Source: Pieris napi
Lineage: Eukaryota > Arthropoda > Insecta > Lepidoptera > Pieridae
Direction of reading: 5' to 3'
DNA length: 64,000 nt
NCBI RefSeq assembly: GCF_905475465.1
Contig: NC_062252.1
Coordinates: 6,386,001-6,450,000 of the forward strand
Positions 1 through 11,900 of this stretch are shown here, in pieces (the stretch's first letter is position 1; the number at the start of each line of letters is the position of its first letter). Made by a program: the position numbers and the translations under genes. Below the pieces are notes generated by a model that had not been told where the DNA came from, searched no databases, and saw only the letters and a program-made list of their open reading frames with translations.

Positions 1-695
1 GTAATACTCATAAAAGAGCACCAGCACTAAGGCTGTCAGGACTAAGCCTGATATGCGTTCAAAGAACACATCATTCGGGACAGCGCCCGTAATACTCATA
101 AAAGAGCACCAGCACTAAGGCTGTCAGGACTGCGCCTGAAATGTGTTCTTTCAGGGCAGCACCCGTAACACTCTCAAAAGAGCTCCAGCACTAAGGCTGT
201 GTCAGGGACTGCGCCTGATTTGTGTTCTTTCAGGTCAGCACCCATAACACTCTCAAAAGAGCTCTAGCGCTAAGGCTGTGTCAGGGACTGCGCCTGAAAT
301 GTGTTCTTTCACATCAGCACCCGTAACACTCTCAAAAGAGCTCCAGCACTAAGGCTGTGTCAGGGACTGCGCCTGATTTGTGTTCTTTCAGGTCAGCACC
401 GGTAACACTCTCAAAAGAGCTCCAGCACTAAGGCTGTCAGGACTGCGCCTGATATGTGTTAAAAAAACACATCATTCGGGACAGCGCCCGTTATACTCAT
501 AAAAGAGCACCAGCACTAAGGCTGTCAGGACTATGCCTGATATGTGTTAAAAAAACACATAATTCGGGACAGCGCCCGCTGTACTCATAAAAGAGCACCA
601 GCACTAAGTCTGACAGGACTGCGCCTCATATGTGTTAAAAAAACACATCATTCGGGACAGCGCCCGATATACTCATAAAAGAGCACCAGCACTAA
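1..695. repeat. Satellite block, mixed A and B monomers
   Basis: Tandem units related to two monomers. Roughly 1-130 and 430-695 are A type (about 88 bp; core CTGTCAGGACTATGCCTGAT, then an ATGTGTT/AACACAT dyad and a CGGGACAGCGCCCG hairpin). Roughly 130-430 is B type (79 bp; GTGTCAGGGACTGCGCCTGA followed by TTCTTTCAGGTCAGCACCC). Both share AAAAGAGC and CAGCACTAAGGCTGT. Units here are more diverged from one another than those after 1680, as expected near an array edge or in an older portion. The block is interrupted at a TAA by the DNA transposon that follows. Confidence 0.93.
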
Positions 696-742
696 GGGTC
701 CCCGCACATGGGCCACCGGCCACAACCACAAAACGCCGCCAC
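696..742. repeat. Left terminal inverted repeat of Harbinger element
   Basis: The reverse complement of 1634-1679 matches this stretch over about 40 of 47 positions, including CCGCACA, GGGCCAC and the run ending in ACGCCGCCAC. The outermost few bases differ (GGGTC against CTGTC). The TAA target duplication lies just outside at 693-695. Confidence 0.85.
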
Positions 743-1001
743 TGGCATATTTCCTGTAATTTTCATACATTTTATGGACTCGCCGCACACGGTTGGCGCC
801 GGTGGCGGCCACAAGCTACAAATCGTCGCAGCTTGCTTCTTGTGGCTCGCACCGGCCACTAAACGCCGACACAAAAAGCCGCCACACGCCACTCGCGCGA
901 TTCCGAGCCCCTCTCTCCCTTACCTCAGTTAACCTGGAGTCGACGGTAACGCACGCACGTAGTCTGTGTTTCATATAGGTATGCGTCCTCCGATTTGGGA
1001 T

Positions 1002-1516
1002 TCAAAAAGTGATAGTTTTAGTAATAGAGGAGAAAAAGTGAAGGCCTGGGAAGAAATCTCGTGTTACTGGCCAGCCTGTATTTTGTATATTTTCGAGTCC
1101 CACTATTTTCAAAGTGTGACGGAAATTGAAACCATCCCTTTTGCGAATAAAGTTGTGCAAAATGCAACAAGATTTCACAATGTCTTCTGAGAAATGAACA
1201 GAAGTGTTTAATAGGCGATGTAATATTCTCCATTTGTTTGCTAGTACGCCGAAGGTACACTCAATGCAACGTCTGGCACGGCTTAACCTATAATTGAAAA
1301 CTTTTTTGTCTAAGTCCAAATATTTTCCAGAATATGGCCTCATCATATTTTCACAGAGGCCAAATGCTTCATCATGTATAGTTCAATGGTTGTCGATTAC
1401 CGACCTGTCGTGGTGAGGGGATATTTAATGTCTTTCTGTGTATCCAATAACTACGGTTTCGTCTTCTACGACGACGTCTTTTTATCAAAAGTAGCGCCTT
1501 CTTCGTCAGAGTCCAT
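1002..1516 (-). pseudogene. Harbinger transposase remnant (DDE_Tnp_4 family)
   Basis: Read on the minus strand. A start-like ATG at 1516-1514 opens an acidic N-terminus (MDSDEEGATF); one base out of frame follows a run of seven arginines and SYWIH, which resembles the usual Harbinger N-terminus. The frame then breaks at about 1376-1410. The C-terminal third resumes as DEAFGLCENMMRP, matching the second catalytic Asp region of the family, then FNYRLSRARRCIECTFGVLANKWRIL, cited only as FNYRLSRARR and ECTFG, with the probable catalytic Glu in ECTFG, and CCILHNF. It ends with a stop at 1002-1004. The block that should carry the first catalytic Asp is absent, so an internal deletion plus frameshifts have inactivated it. 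Only the C-terminal 114 codons (1002-1346) are continuously open from an ATG. Confidence 0.82.
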
Positions 1517-1633
1517 TATGATACTGCAGGCAAGGGTTAAAAAAAGTAGCAGCCACCGACCGCAAGTGTCGACCACCGGCCACAAGTGGCTGTCGCGCGC
1601 TTCAGCTACCTTTGTAGCCGCTTCTAGCTTCTC

Positions 1634-1679
1634 GTGGCGGCGTTTGTGGCTGTGGCGTGTGGCCCGTGTGCGGCGACAG
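1634..1679. repeat. Right terminal inverted repeat of Harbinger element
   Basis: Reverse-complement partner of 696-742; it ends directly at the second TAA copy (1680-1682), after which A-type satellite resumes in register. The preceding 100 bp (about 1545-1633) contain several more GCCAC/GTGGC motifs in both orientations. Confidence 0.85.
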
Positions 1680-1990
1680 TAAGGCTGTCAGGACTATGCC
1701 TGATATGTGTTAAAAAAACACATCATTCGGGACAGCGCCCGTTACACTCATAAAAGAGCACCAGCACTAAGTCTGACAGGACTGCGCCTGATATGTGTTA
1801 AAAAAACACATCTTTCGGGACAGCGCCCGTTGTACTAATAAAAGAGCAACAGCACTAAGGCTGTGTCAGGGACTGCGCCTGAAATGTGTTCTTTCACATC
1901 AGCACCCATAACACTCTCAAAAGAGCTCCAGCACTAAAGCTGTGTCAGGGTCTGCGCCTGATTTGTGTTCTTTGACATCAGCACCCATAT

Positions 1991-4900
1991 CACTCTCAAA
2001 AGAGCTCCAGCACTAAGGCTGTGTCAGGGACTGCGCCTGATTTGTGTTCTTTTAGTTCAGCACCGGTAACACTCTCAAAAGAGCTCCAGCACTAAGGCTG
2101 TGTCAGGGACTGCGCCTGAAATGTGTTCTTTCACATCAGCACCCATAACGCTCTCAAAAGAGCTCCAGCACTAAGGCTGTGTCAGGGTCTGCGCCTGATT
2201 TGTGTTCTTTCAGGTCAGCACCCATTACACTCTCAAAAGAGCTCCAGCACTAAGGCTGTGTCAGGGACTGCGCCTGATTTGTGTACTTTCAGGTCAGCAC
2301 CCATAACACTCTCAAAAGAGCTCCAGCGCTAAGGCTGTGTCAGGGACTGCGCCTGAAATGTGTTCTTTCACATCAGCACCCATAACACTCTCAAAAGAGC
2401 TCTAGCACTAAGCCTATGTCAGGGACTGCGCCTGATTTGTGTTCTCTCAGGTCAGCACCCGTAACACTCTCAAAAGAGCTCCAGCACTAAGGCTGTCAGG
2501 ACTATGCCTGATATGTGTTAAAAAAACACATCTTTTAGGACAGCGCCCGTTGTACTCATAATAGAGCACCAGCACTAAGGCTGTCAGGACTGCGCCTGAT
2601 ATGTGTTAAAAAAACACATCATTCGGGACAGCGCCCGTTACACTCATAAAAGAGCACCAGCACTAAGGCTGTCAGGACTATGCCTGATATGTGTTAAAAA
2701 AACACATTATTCGGGACAGCGCCCGTTGTACTCATAAAAGAGCACCAGCACTAAGGCTGTCAGGACTATGCCTGATATGTGTTTAAAAAAACACATCTTT
2801 CGGGACAGCGCCCGTTATACTCATAAAAGAGCACCAGCACTAAGGCTGTCAGGACTATGCCTGATATGTGTAAAAAAACACATCTTTCGGGACAGCGCCC
2901 GTTATACTCATAAAAGAGCATCAGCACTAAGGCTGTCAGGACTATGCCTGATATGTGTTAAAAAACACATCTTTCGGGACAGCGCCCGTTATACTCATAA
3001 AAGAGCATCAGCACTAAGGCTGTCAGGACTATGCCTGATATGTGTTTAAAAAAACACATCTTTCGGGACAGCGCCCGTTATACTCATAAAAGAGCACCAG
3101 CACTAAGGCTGTCAGGACTATGCCTGATATGTGTAAAAAAACACATCTTTCGGGACAGCGCCCGTTATACTCATAAAAGAGCATCAGCACTAAGGCTGTC
3201 AGGACTATGCCTGATATGTGTTTAAAAAAACACATCTTTCGGGTCAGCGCCCGTTATACTCATAAAAGAGCACCAGCACTAAGGCTGTCAGGACTATGCC
3301 TGATATGTGTTTAAAAAAACACATCTTTCGGGACAGCGCCCGTTATACTCATAAAAGAGCACCAGCACTAAGGCTGTCATCAACGTGAACCGGCCGGCGC
3401 AGTGCGCTCGACGGTTTCGCTCCACAAATATACCGAGAGCAATAGTCTACGTCGGCATTGGAACTGGCGCGGCGCGCGACCGCCGAATGTTTCTCGTAGA
3501 GCGTTGAGAGTCGGTTTTAATTTTATGATTGATGTGTACATATTATGTAATGTAAAGAGCACTAAGGCTGTCAGGACTATGCCTGATATGTGTTTAAAAA
3601 AACACATCTTTCGGGACAGCGCCCGTTATACATAAAAGAGCACCAGCACTAAGGCTGTCAGGACTATGCCTGATATGTGTTAAAAAACACATCTTTCGGG
3701 ACAGCGCCCGTTGTACTCATAAAAGAGCACCAGCACTAAGGCTGTCAGGACTATGCCTGATATGTGTTTAAAAAAACACATCTTTCGGGACAGCGCCCGT
3801 TATACTCATAAAAGAGCACCAGCACTAAGGCTGTCAGGACTATGCCTGATATGTGTTAAAAAACACATCTTTCGGGACAGCGCCCGTTATACTCATAAAA
3901 GAGCATCAGCACTAAGGCTGTCAGGACTATGCCTGATATGTGTTTAAAAAAACACATCTTTCGGGACAGCGCCCGTTATACTCATAAAAGAGCACCAGCA
4001 CTAAGGCTGTCAGGACTATGCCTGATATGTGTAAAAAAACACATCTTTCGGGACAGCGCCCGTTATACTCATAAAAGAGCATCAGCACTAAGGCTGTCAG
4101 GACTATGCCTGATATGTGTTTAAAAAAACACATCTTTCGGGACAGCGCCCGTTATACTCTCAAAAGAGCTCCAGCACTAAGGCTGTGTCAGGGACTGCGC
4201 CTGATTTGTGTTCTTTTAGGTCAGCACCGGTAACACTCTCAAAAGAGCTCCAGCACTAAGGCTGTGTCAGGGACTGCGCCTGAAATGTGTTCTTTCACAT
4301 CAGCACCCATAACGCTCTCAAAAGAGCTCCAGCACTAAGGCTGTGTCAGGGTCTGCGCCTGATTTGTGTTCTTTCATGTCAGCACCCATTACACTCTCAA
4401 AAGAGCTCCAGCACTAAGGCTGTGTCAGGGACTGCGCCTGATTTGTGTTCTTTCAGGTCAGCACCCATAACACTCTCAAAAGAGCTCCAGCGCTAAGGCT
4501 GTGTCAGGGACTGCGCCTGAAATGTGTTCTTTCACATCAGCACCCATAACACTCTCAAAAGAGCTCTAGCACTAAGCCTATGTCAGGGACTGCGCCTGAT
4601 TTGTGTTCTCTCAGGTCAGCACCCGTAACACTCTCAAAAGAGCTCCAGCACTAAGGCTGTCAGGACTATGCCTGATATGTGTTAAAAAAACACATCTTTT
4701 AGGACAGCGCCCGTTGTACTCATAATAGAGCACCAGCACTAAGGCTGTCAGGACTGCGCCTGATATGTGTTAAAAAAACACATCATTCAGGACAGCGCCC
4801 GTTACACTCATAAAAGAGCACCAGCACTAAGGCTGTCAGGACTATGCCTGATATGTGTTAAAAAAACACATTATTCGGGACAGCGCCCGTTGTACTCATA

Positions 4901-5905
4901 AAAGAGCACCAGCACTAAGGCTGTCAGGACTATGCCTGATATGTGTTTAAAAAAACACATCTTTCGGGACAGCGCCCGTTATACTCATAAAAGAGCACCA
5001 GCACTAAGGCTGTCAGGACTATGCCTGATATGTGTAAAAAAACACATCTTTCGGGACAGCGCCCGTTATACTCATAAAAGAGCATCAGCACTAAGGCTGT
5101 CAGGACTATGCCTGATATGTGTTAAAAAACACATCTTTCGGGACAGCGCCCGTTATACTCATAAAAGAGCATCAGCACTAAGGCTGTCAGGACTATGCCT
5201 GATATGTGTTTAAAAAAACACATCTTTCGGGACAGCGCCCGTTATACTCATAAAAGAGCACCAGCACTAAGGCTGTCAGGACTATGCCTGATATGTGTAA
5301 AAAAACACATCTTTCGGGACAGCGCCCGTTATACTCATAAAAGAGCATCAGCACTAAGGCTGTCAGGACTATGCCTGATATGTGTTTAAAAAAACACATC
5401 TTTCGGGTCAGCGCCCGTTATACTCATAAAAGAGCACCAGCACTAAGGCTGTCAGGACTATGCCTGATATGTGTTTAAAAAAACACATCTTTCGGGACAG
5501 CGCCCGTTATACTCATAAAAGAGCCCCAGCACTAAGGCTGTCATCAACGTGAACCGGCCGGCGCAGTGCGCTCGACGGTTTCGCTCCACAAATATACCGA
5601 GAGCAATAGTCTACGTCGGCATTGGAACTGGCGCGGCGCGCGACCGCCGAATGTTTCTCGTAGAGCGTTGAGAGTCGGTTTTAATTTTATGATTGATGTG
5701 TACATATTATGTAATGTAAAGAGCACTAAGGCTGTCAGGACTATGCCTGATATGTGTTTAAAAAAACACATCTTTCAGGACAGCGCCCGTTATACTCATA
5801 AAAGAGCACCAGCACTAAGGCTGTCAGGACTATGCCTGATATGTGTTAAAAAACACATCTTTCGGGACAGCGCCCGTTGTACTCATAAAAGAGCACCAGC
5901 ACTAA
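1991..5905. repeat. Higher-order duplication, 2164-bp offset
   Basis: The segment about 1991-3740 recurs at about 4155-5905. Matching landmarks are 2041/4205 (start of a B unit reading GTTCTTTTAG), 2768/4932 (start of an A-unit series) and 3380/5544 (start of the 178-bp insertion), all exactly 2164 bp apart. The copies differ by isolated substitutions and a small deletion at about 3628. This is a sequence-level observation; the mechanism (unequal crossover) is inferred. Confidence 0.85.
3380..3557. repeat. 178-bp insertion unit, reference copy
   Basis: A non-satellite segment inside an A monomer: it begins TCAACGTGAACCGG, has a GC-rich first two thirds (GGCGCGGCGCGCGACCGCCG) and an AT-rich end (TTTTATGATTGATG... 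TATTATGTAATGTAAAG). It is flanked by the identical 16-mer AGCACTAAGGCTGTCA at 3364-3379 and 3558-3573, resembling a target-site duplication of the size made by target-primed reverse transcription. An equally possible origin is insertion plus deletion of part of the next monomer. No tRNA-type internal promoter, inverted termini or coding frame is convincing. The family identity is unknown to me. Confidence 0.85.
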
Positions 5906-8900
5906 GGCTGTCAGGACTATGCCTGATATGTGTTTAAAAAAACACATCTTTCGGGACAGCGCCCGTTATACTCATAAAAGAGCACCAGCACTAAGGCTGT
6001 CAGGACTATGCCTGATATGTGTTTAAAAAAACACATCTTTCGGGACAGCGCCCGTTATACTCATAAAAGAGCACCAGCACTAAGGCTGTCAGGACTATGC
6101 CTGATATGTGTAAAAAAACACATCTTTCGGGACAGCGCCCGTTATACTCATAAAAGAGCATCAGCACTAAGGCTGTGTCAGGGTCTGCGCCTGATTTGTG
6201 TTCTTTCAGGTCAGCACCCATTACACTCTCAAAAGAGCTCCAGCACTAAGGCTGTGTCAGGGACTGCGCCTGATTTGTGTACTTTCAGGTCAGCACCCAT
6301 AACACTCTCAAAAGAGCTCCAGCGCTAAGGCTGTGTCAGGGACTGCGCCTGAAATGTGTTCTTTCACATCAGCACCCATAACACTCTCAAAAGAGCTCTA
6401 GCACTAAGCCTATGTCAGGGACTGCGCCTGATTTGTGTTCTCTCAGGTCAGCACCCGTAACACTCTCAAAAGAGCTCCAGCACTAAGGCTGTCAGGACTA
6501 TGCCTGATATGTGTTAAAAAAACACATCTTTTAGGACAGCGCCCGTTGTACTCATAATAGAGCACCAGCACTAAGGCTGTCAGGACTGCGCCTGATATGT
6601 GTTAAAAAAACACATCATTCGGGACAGCGCCCGTTACACTCATAAAAGAGCACCAGCACTAAGGCTGTCAGGACTGTGCCTGATATGTGTTAAAAAAACA
6701 CATTATTCGGGACAGCGCCCGTTGTACTCATAAAAGAGCACCAGCACTAAGGCTGTCAGGACTATGCCTGATATGTGTTTAAAAAAACACATCTTTCGGG
6801 ACAGCGCCCGTTATACTCATAAAAGAGCACCAGCACTAAGGCTGTCAGGACTATGCCTGATATGTGTAAAAAAACACATCTTTCGGGACAGCGCCCGTTA
6901 TACTCATAAAAGAGCATCAGCACTAAGGCTGTCAGGACTATGCCTGATATGTGTAAAAAAACACATCTTTCGGGACAGCGCCCGTTATACTCATAAAAGA
7001 GCATCAGCACTAAGGCTGTCAGGACTATGCCTGATATGTGTTTAAAAAAACACATCTTTCGGGACAGCGCCCGTTATACTCATAAAAGAGCACCAGCACT
7101 AAGGCTGTCAGGACTATGCCTGATATGTGTAAAAAAACACATCTTTCGGGACAGCGCCCGTTATACTCATAAAAGAGCATCAGCACTAAGGCTGTCAGGA
7201 CTATGCCTGATATGTGTTTAAAAAAACACATCTTTCGGGTCAGCGCCCGTTATACTCATAAAAGAGCACCAGCACTAAGGCTGTCAGGACTATGCCTGAT
7301 ATGTGTTTAAAAAAACACATCTTTCGGGACAGCGCCCGTTATACTCATAAAAGAGCACCAGCACTAAGGCTGTCATCAACGTGAACCGGCCGGCGCAGTG
7401 CGCTCGACGGTTTCGCTCCACAAATATACCGAGAGCAATAGTCTACGTCGGCATTGGAACTGGCGCGGCGCGCGACCGCCGAATGTTTCTCGTAGAGCGT
7501 TGAGAGTCGGTTTTAATTTTATGATTGATGTGTACATATTATGTAATGTAAAGAGCACTAAGGCTGTCAGGACTATGCCTGATATGTGTTTAAAAAAACA
7601 CATCTTTCGGGACAGCGCCCGTTATACTCATAAAAGAGCACCAGCACTAAGGCTGTCAGGACTATGCCTGATATGTGTTAAAAAACACATCTTTCGGGAC
7701 AGCGCCCGTTGTACTCATAAAAGAGCACCAGCACTAAGGCTGTCAGGACTATGCCTGATATGTGTTTAAAAAAACACATCTTTCGGGACAGCGCCCGTTA
7801 TACTCATAAAAGAGCACCAGCACTAAGGCTGTCAGGACTATGCCTGATATGTGTTTAAAAAAACACATCTTTCGGGTCAGCGCCCGTTATACTCATAAAA
7901 GAGCACCAGCACTAAGGCTGTCAGGACTATGCCTGATATGTGTTTAAAAAAACACATCTTTCGGGACAGCGCCCGTTATACTCATAAAAGAGCCCCAGCA
8001 CTAAGGCTGTCATCAACGTGAACCGGCCGGCGCAGTGCGCTCGACGGTTTCGCTCCACAAATATACCGAGAGCAATAGTCTACGTCGGCATTGGAACTGG
8101 CGCGGCGCGCGACCGCCGAATGTTTCTCGTAGAGCGTTGAGAGTCGGTTTTAATTTTATGATTGATGTGTACATATTATGTAATGTAAAGAGCACTAAGG
8201 CTGTCAGGACTATGCCTGATATGTGTTTAAAAAAACACATCTTTCAGGACAGCGCCCGTTATACTCATAAAAGAGCACCAGCACTAAGGCTGTCAGGACT
8301 ATGCCTGATATGTGTTAAAAAACACATCTTTCGGGACAGCGCCCGTTGTACTCATAAAAGAGCACCAGCACTAAGGCTGTCAGGACTATGCCTGATATGT
8401 GTTTAAAAAAACACATCTTTCGGGACAGCGCCCGTTATACTCATAAAAGAGCACCAGCACTAAGGCTGTCAGGACTATGCCTGATATGTGTTTAAAAAAA
8501 CACATCTTTCGGGACAGCGCCCGTTATACTCATAAAAGAGCACCAGCACTAAGGCTGTCAGGACTATGCCTGATATGTGTAAAAAAACACATCTTTCGGG
8601 ACAGCGCCCGTTATACTCATAAAAGAGCATCAGCACTAAGGCTGTGTCAGGGTCTGCGCCTGATTTGTGTTCTTTCAGGTCAGCACCCATTACACTCTCA
8701 AAAGAGCTCCAGCACTAAGGCTGTGTCAGGGACTGCGCCTGATTTGTGTACTTTCAGGTCAGCACCCATAACACTCTCAAAAGAGCTCCAGCGCTAAGGC
8801 TGTGTCAGGGACTGCGCCTGAAATGTGTTCTTTCACATCAGCACCCATAACACTCTCAAAAGAGCTCTAGCACTAAGCCTATGTCAGGGACTGCGCCTGA

Positions 8901-11900
8901 TTTGTGTTCTCTCAGGTCAGCACCCGTAACACTCTCAAAAGAGCTCCAGCACTAAGGCTGTCAGGACTATGCCTGATATGTGTTAAAAAAACACATCTTT
9001 TAGGACAGCGCCCGTTGTACTCATAATAGAGCACCAGCACTAAGGCTGTCAGGACTGCGCCTGATATGTGTTAAAAAAACACATCATTCGGGACAGCGCC
9101 CGTTACACTCATAAAAGAGCACCAGCACTAAGGCTGTCAGGACTGTGCCTGATATGTGTTAAAAAAACACATTATTCGGGACAGCGCCCGTTGTACTCAT
9201 AAAAGAGCACCAGCACTAAGGCTGTCAGGACTATGCCTGATATGTGTTTAAAAAAACACATCTTTCGGGACAGCGCCCGTTATACTCATAAAAGAGCACC
9301 AGCACTAAGGCTGTCAGGACTATGCCTGATATGTGTAAAAAAACACATCTTTCGGGACAGCGCCCGTTATACTCATAAAAGAGCATCAGCACTAAGGCTG
9401 TCAGGACTATGCCTGATATGTGTTAAAAAACACATCTTTCGGGACAGCGCCCGTTATACTCATAAAAGAGCATCAGCACTAAGGCTGTCAGGACTATGCC
9501 TGATATGTGTTTAAAAAAACACATCTTTCGGGACAGCGCCCGTTATACTCATAAAAGAGCACCAGCACTAAGGCTGTCAGGACTATGCCTGATATGTGTA
9601 AAAAAACACATCTTTCGGGACAGCGCCCGTTATACTCATAAAAGAGCATCAGCACTAAGGCTGTCAGGACTATGCCTGATATGTGTTTAAAAAAACACAT
9701 CTTTCGGGTCAGCGCCCGTTATACTCATAAAAGAGCACCAGCACTAAGGCTGTCAGGACTATGCCTGATATTTGTTTAAAAAAACACATCTTTCGGGACA
9801 GCGCCCGTTATACTCATAAAAGAGCACCAGCACTAAGGCTGTCATCAACGTGAACCGGCCGGCGCAGTGCGCTCGACGGTTTCGCTCCACAAATATACCG
9901 AGAGCAATAGTCTACGTCGGCATTGGAACTGGCGCGGCGCGCGACCGCCGAATGTTTCTCGTAGAGCGTTGAGAGTCGGTTTTAATTTTATGATTGATGT
10001 GTACATATTATGTAATGTAAAGAGCACTAAGGCTGTCAGGACTATGCCTGATATGTGTTTAAAAAAACACATCTTTCGGGACAGCGCCCGTTATACTCAT
10101 AAAAGAGCACCAGCACTAAGGCTGTCAGGACTATGCCTGATATGTGTTAAAAAACACATCTTTCGGGACAGCGCCCGTTGTACTCATAAAAGAGCACCAG
10201 CACTAAGGCTGTCAGGACTATGCCTGATATGTGTTTAAAAAAACACATCTTTCGGGACAGCGCCCGTTATACTCATAAAAGAGCACCAGCACTAAGGCTG
10301 TCAGGACTATGCCTGATATGTGTTTAAAAAAACACATCTTTCGGGACAGCGCCCGTTATACTCATAAAAGAGCACCAGCACTAAGGCTGTCAGGACTATG
10401 CCTGATATGTGTAAAAAAACACATCTTTCGGGACAGCGCCCGTTATACTCATAAAAGAGCATCAGCACTAAGGCTGTCAGGACTATGCCTGATATGTGTT
10501 AAAAAACACATCTTTCGGGACAGCGCCCGTTATACTCATAAAAGAGCATCAGCACTAAGGCTGTCAGGACTATGCCTGATATGTGTTTAAAAAAACACAT
10601 CTTTCGGGACAGCGCCCGTTATACTCATAAAAGAGCACCAGCACTAAGGCTGTCAGGACTATGCCTGATATGTGTAAAAAAACACATCTTTCGGGACAGC
10701 GCCCGTTATACTCATAAAAGAGCATCAGCACTAAGGCTGTCAGGACTATGCCTGATATGTGTTTAAAAAAACACATCTTTCGGGACAGCGCCCGTTATAC
10801 TCTCAAAAGAGCTCCAGCACTAAGGCTGTGTCAGGGACTGCGCCTGATTTGTGTTCTTTTAGGTCAGCACCGGTAACACTCTCAAAAGAGCTCCAGCACT
10901 AAGGCTGTGTCAGGGACTGCGCCTGAAATGTGTTCTTTCACATCAGCACCCATAACGCTCTCAAAAGAGCTCCAGCACTAAGGCTGTGTCAGGGTCTGCG
11001 CCTGATTTGTGTTCTTTCATGTCAGCACCCATTACACTCTCAAAAGAGCTCCAGCACTAAGGCTGTGTCAGGGACTGCGCCTGATTTGTGTTCTTTCAGG
11101 TCAGCACCCATAACACTCTCAAAAGAGCTCCAGCGCTAAGGCTGTGTCAGGGACTGCGCCTGAAATGTGTTCTTTCACATCAGCACCCATAACACTCTCA
11201 AAAGAGCTCTAGCACTAAGCCTATGTCAGGGACTGCGCCTGATTTGTGTTCTCTCAGGTCAGCACCCGTAACACTCTCAAAAGAGCTCCAGCACTAAGGC
11301 TGTCAGGACTATGCCTGATATGTGTTAAAAAAACACATCTTTTAGGACAGCGCCCGTTGTACTCATAATAGAGCACCAGCACTAAGGCTGTCAGGACTGC
11401 GCCTGATATGTGTTAAAAAAACACATCATTCGGGACAGCGCCCGTTACACTCATAAAAGAGCACCAGCACTAAGGCTGTCAGGACTATGCCTGATATGTG
11501 TTAAAAAAACACATTATTCGGGACAGCGCCCGTTGTACTCATAAAAGAGCACCAGCACTAAGGCTGTCAGGACTATGCCTGATATGTGTTTAAAAAAACA
11601 CATCTTTCGGGACAGCGCCCGTTATACTCATAAAAGAGCACCAGCACTAAGGCTGTCAGGACTATGCCTGATATGTGTAAAAAAACACATCTTTCGGGAC
11701 AGCGCCCGTTATACTCATAAAAGAGCATCAGCACTAAGGCTGTCAGGACTATGCCTGATATGTGTTAAAAAACACATCTTTCGGGACAGCGCCCGTTATA
11801 CTCATAAAAGAGCACCAGCACTAAGGCTGTCAGGACTATGCCTGATATGTGTAAAAAAACACATCTTTCGGGACAGCGCCCGTTATACTCATAAAAGAGC

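Larger units (their letters stand above)
696..1679 (-). mobile_element. PIF/Harbinger-type DNA transposon, internally deleted
   Basis: A 984-bp non-satellite segment flanked by TAA on both sides (693-695 and 1680-1682); the satellite reads on correctly across the site (CAC-TAA-GG). PIF/Harbinger transposases are known to duplicate a 3-bp TWA target. Terminal inverted repeats of about 46 bp (696-742 against 1634-1679) share CCGCACA.GGGCCAC and ACGCCGCCAC. Subterminal DNA on both sides is crowded with GCCAC/GTGGC motifs, which could be transposase contacts (inference). The interior holds a minus-strand transposase remnant. It is probably non-autonomous. It occurs once in the window, so it was not carried along by the satellite amplifications to its right. 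Confidence 0.88.

Noticed and set aside
632..978. Small plus and minus open frames at the left end of the Harbinger element
   Set aside because: They run from satellite into the inverted repeat and the GCCAC-rich subterminal DNA; no homology to transposase or the Myb-like partner gene is recognisable.
1374..1682. 102-codon plus-strand frame as a second Harbinger gene
   Set aside because: It is antisense to the N-terminal transposase remnant (arginine run on the minus strand) and ends in the inverted repeat.
3380..3557. 178-bp unit as a tRNA-derived SINE
   Set aside because: A weak B-box-like CGGTTTCGCTCC is present but has an extra base and no A box at the right distance upstream; no tRNA fold is evident.
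3380..3557. 178-bp unit as a Helitron (TC at the left, CTAA at the right)
   Set aside because: The dinucleotides occur by chance in the satellite flank, there is no terminal hairpin, and the flanking 16-mer duplication does not fit Helitron insertion.
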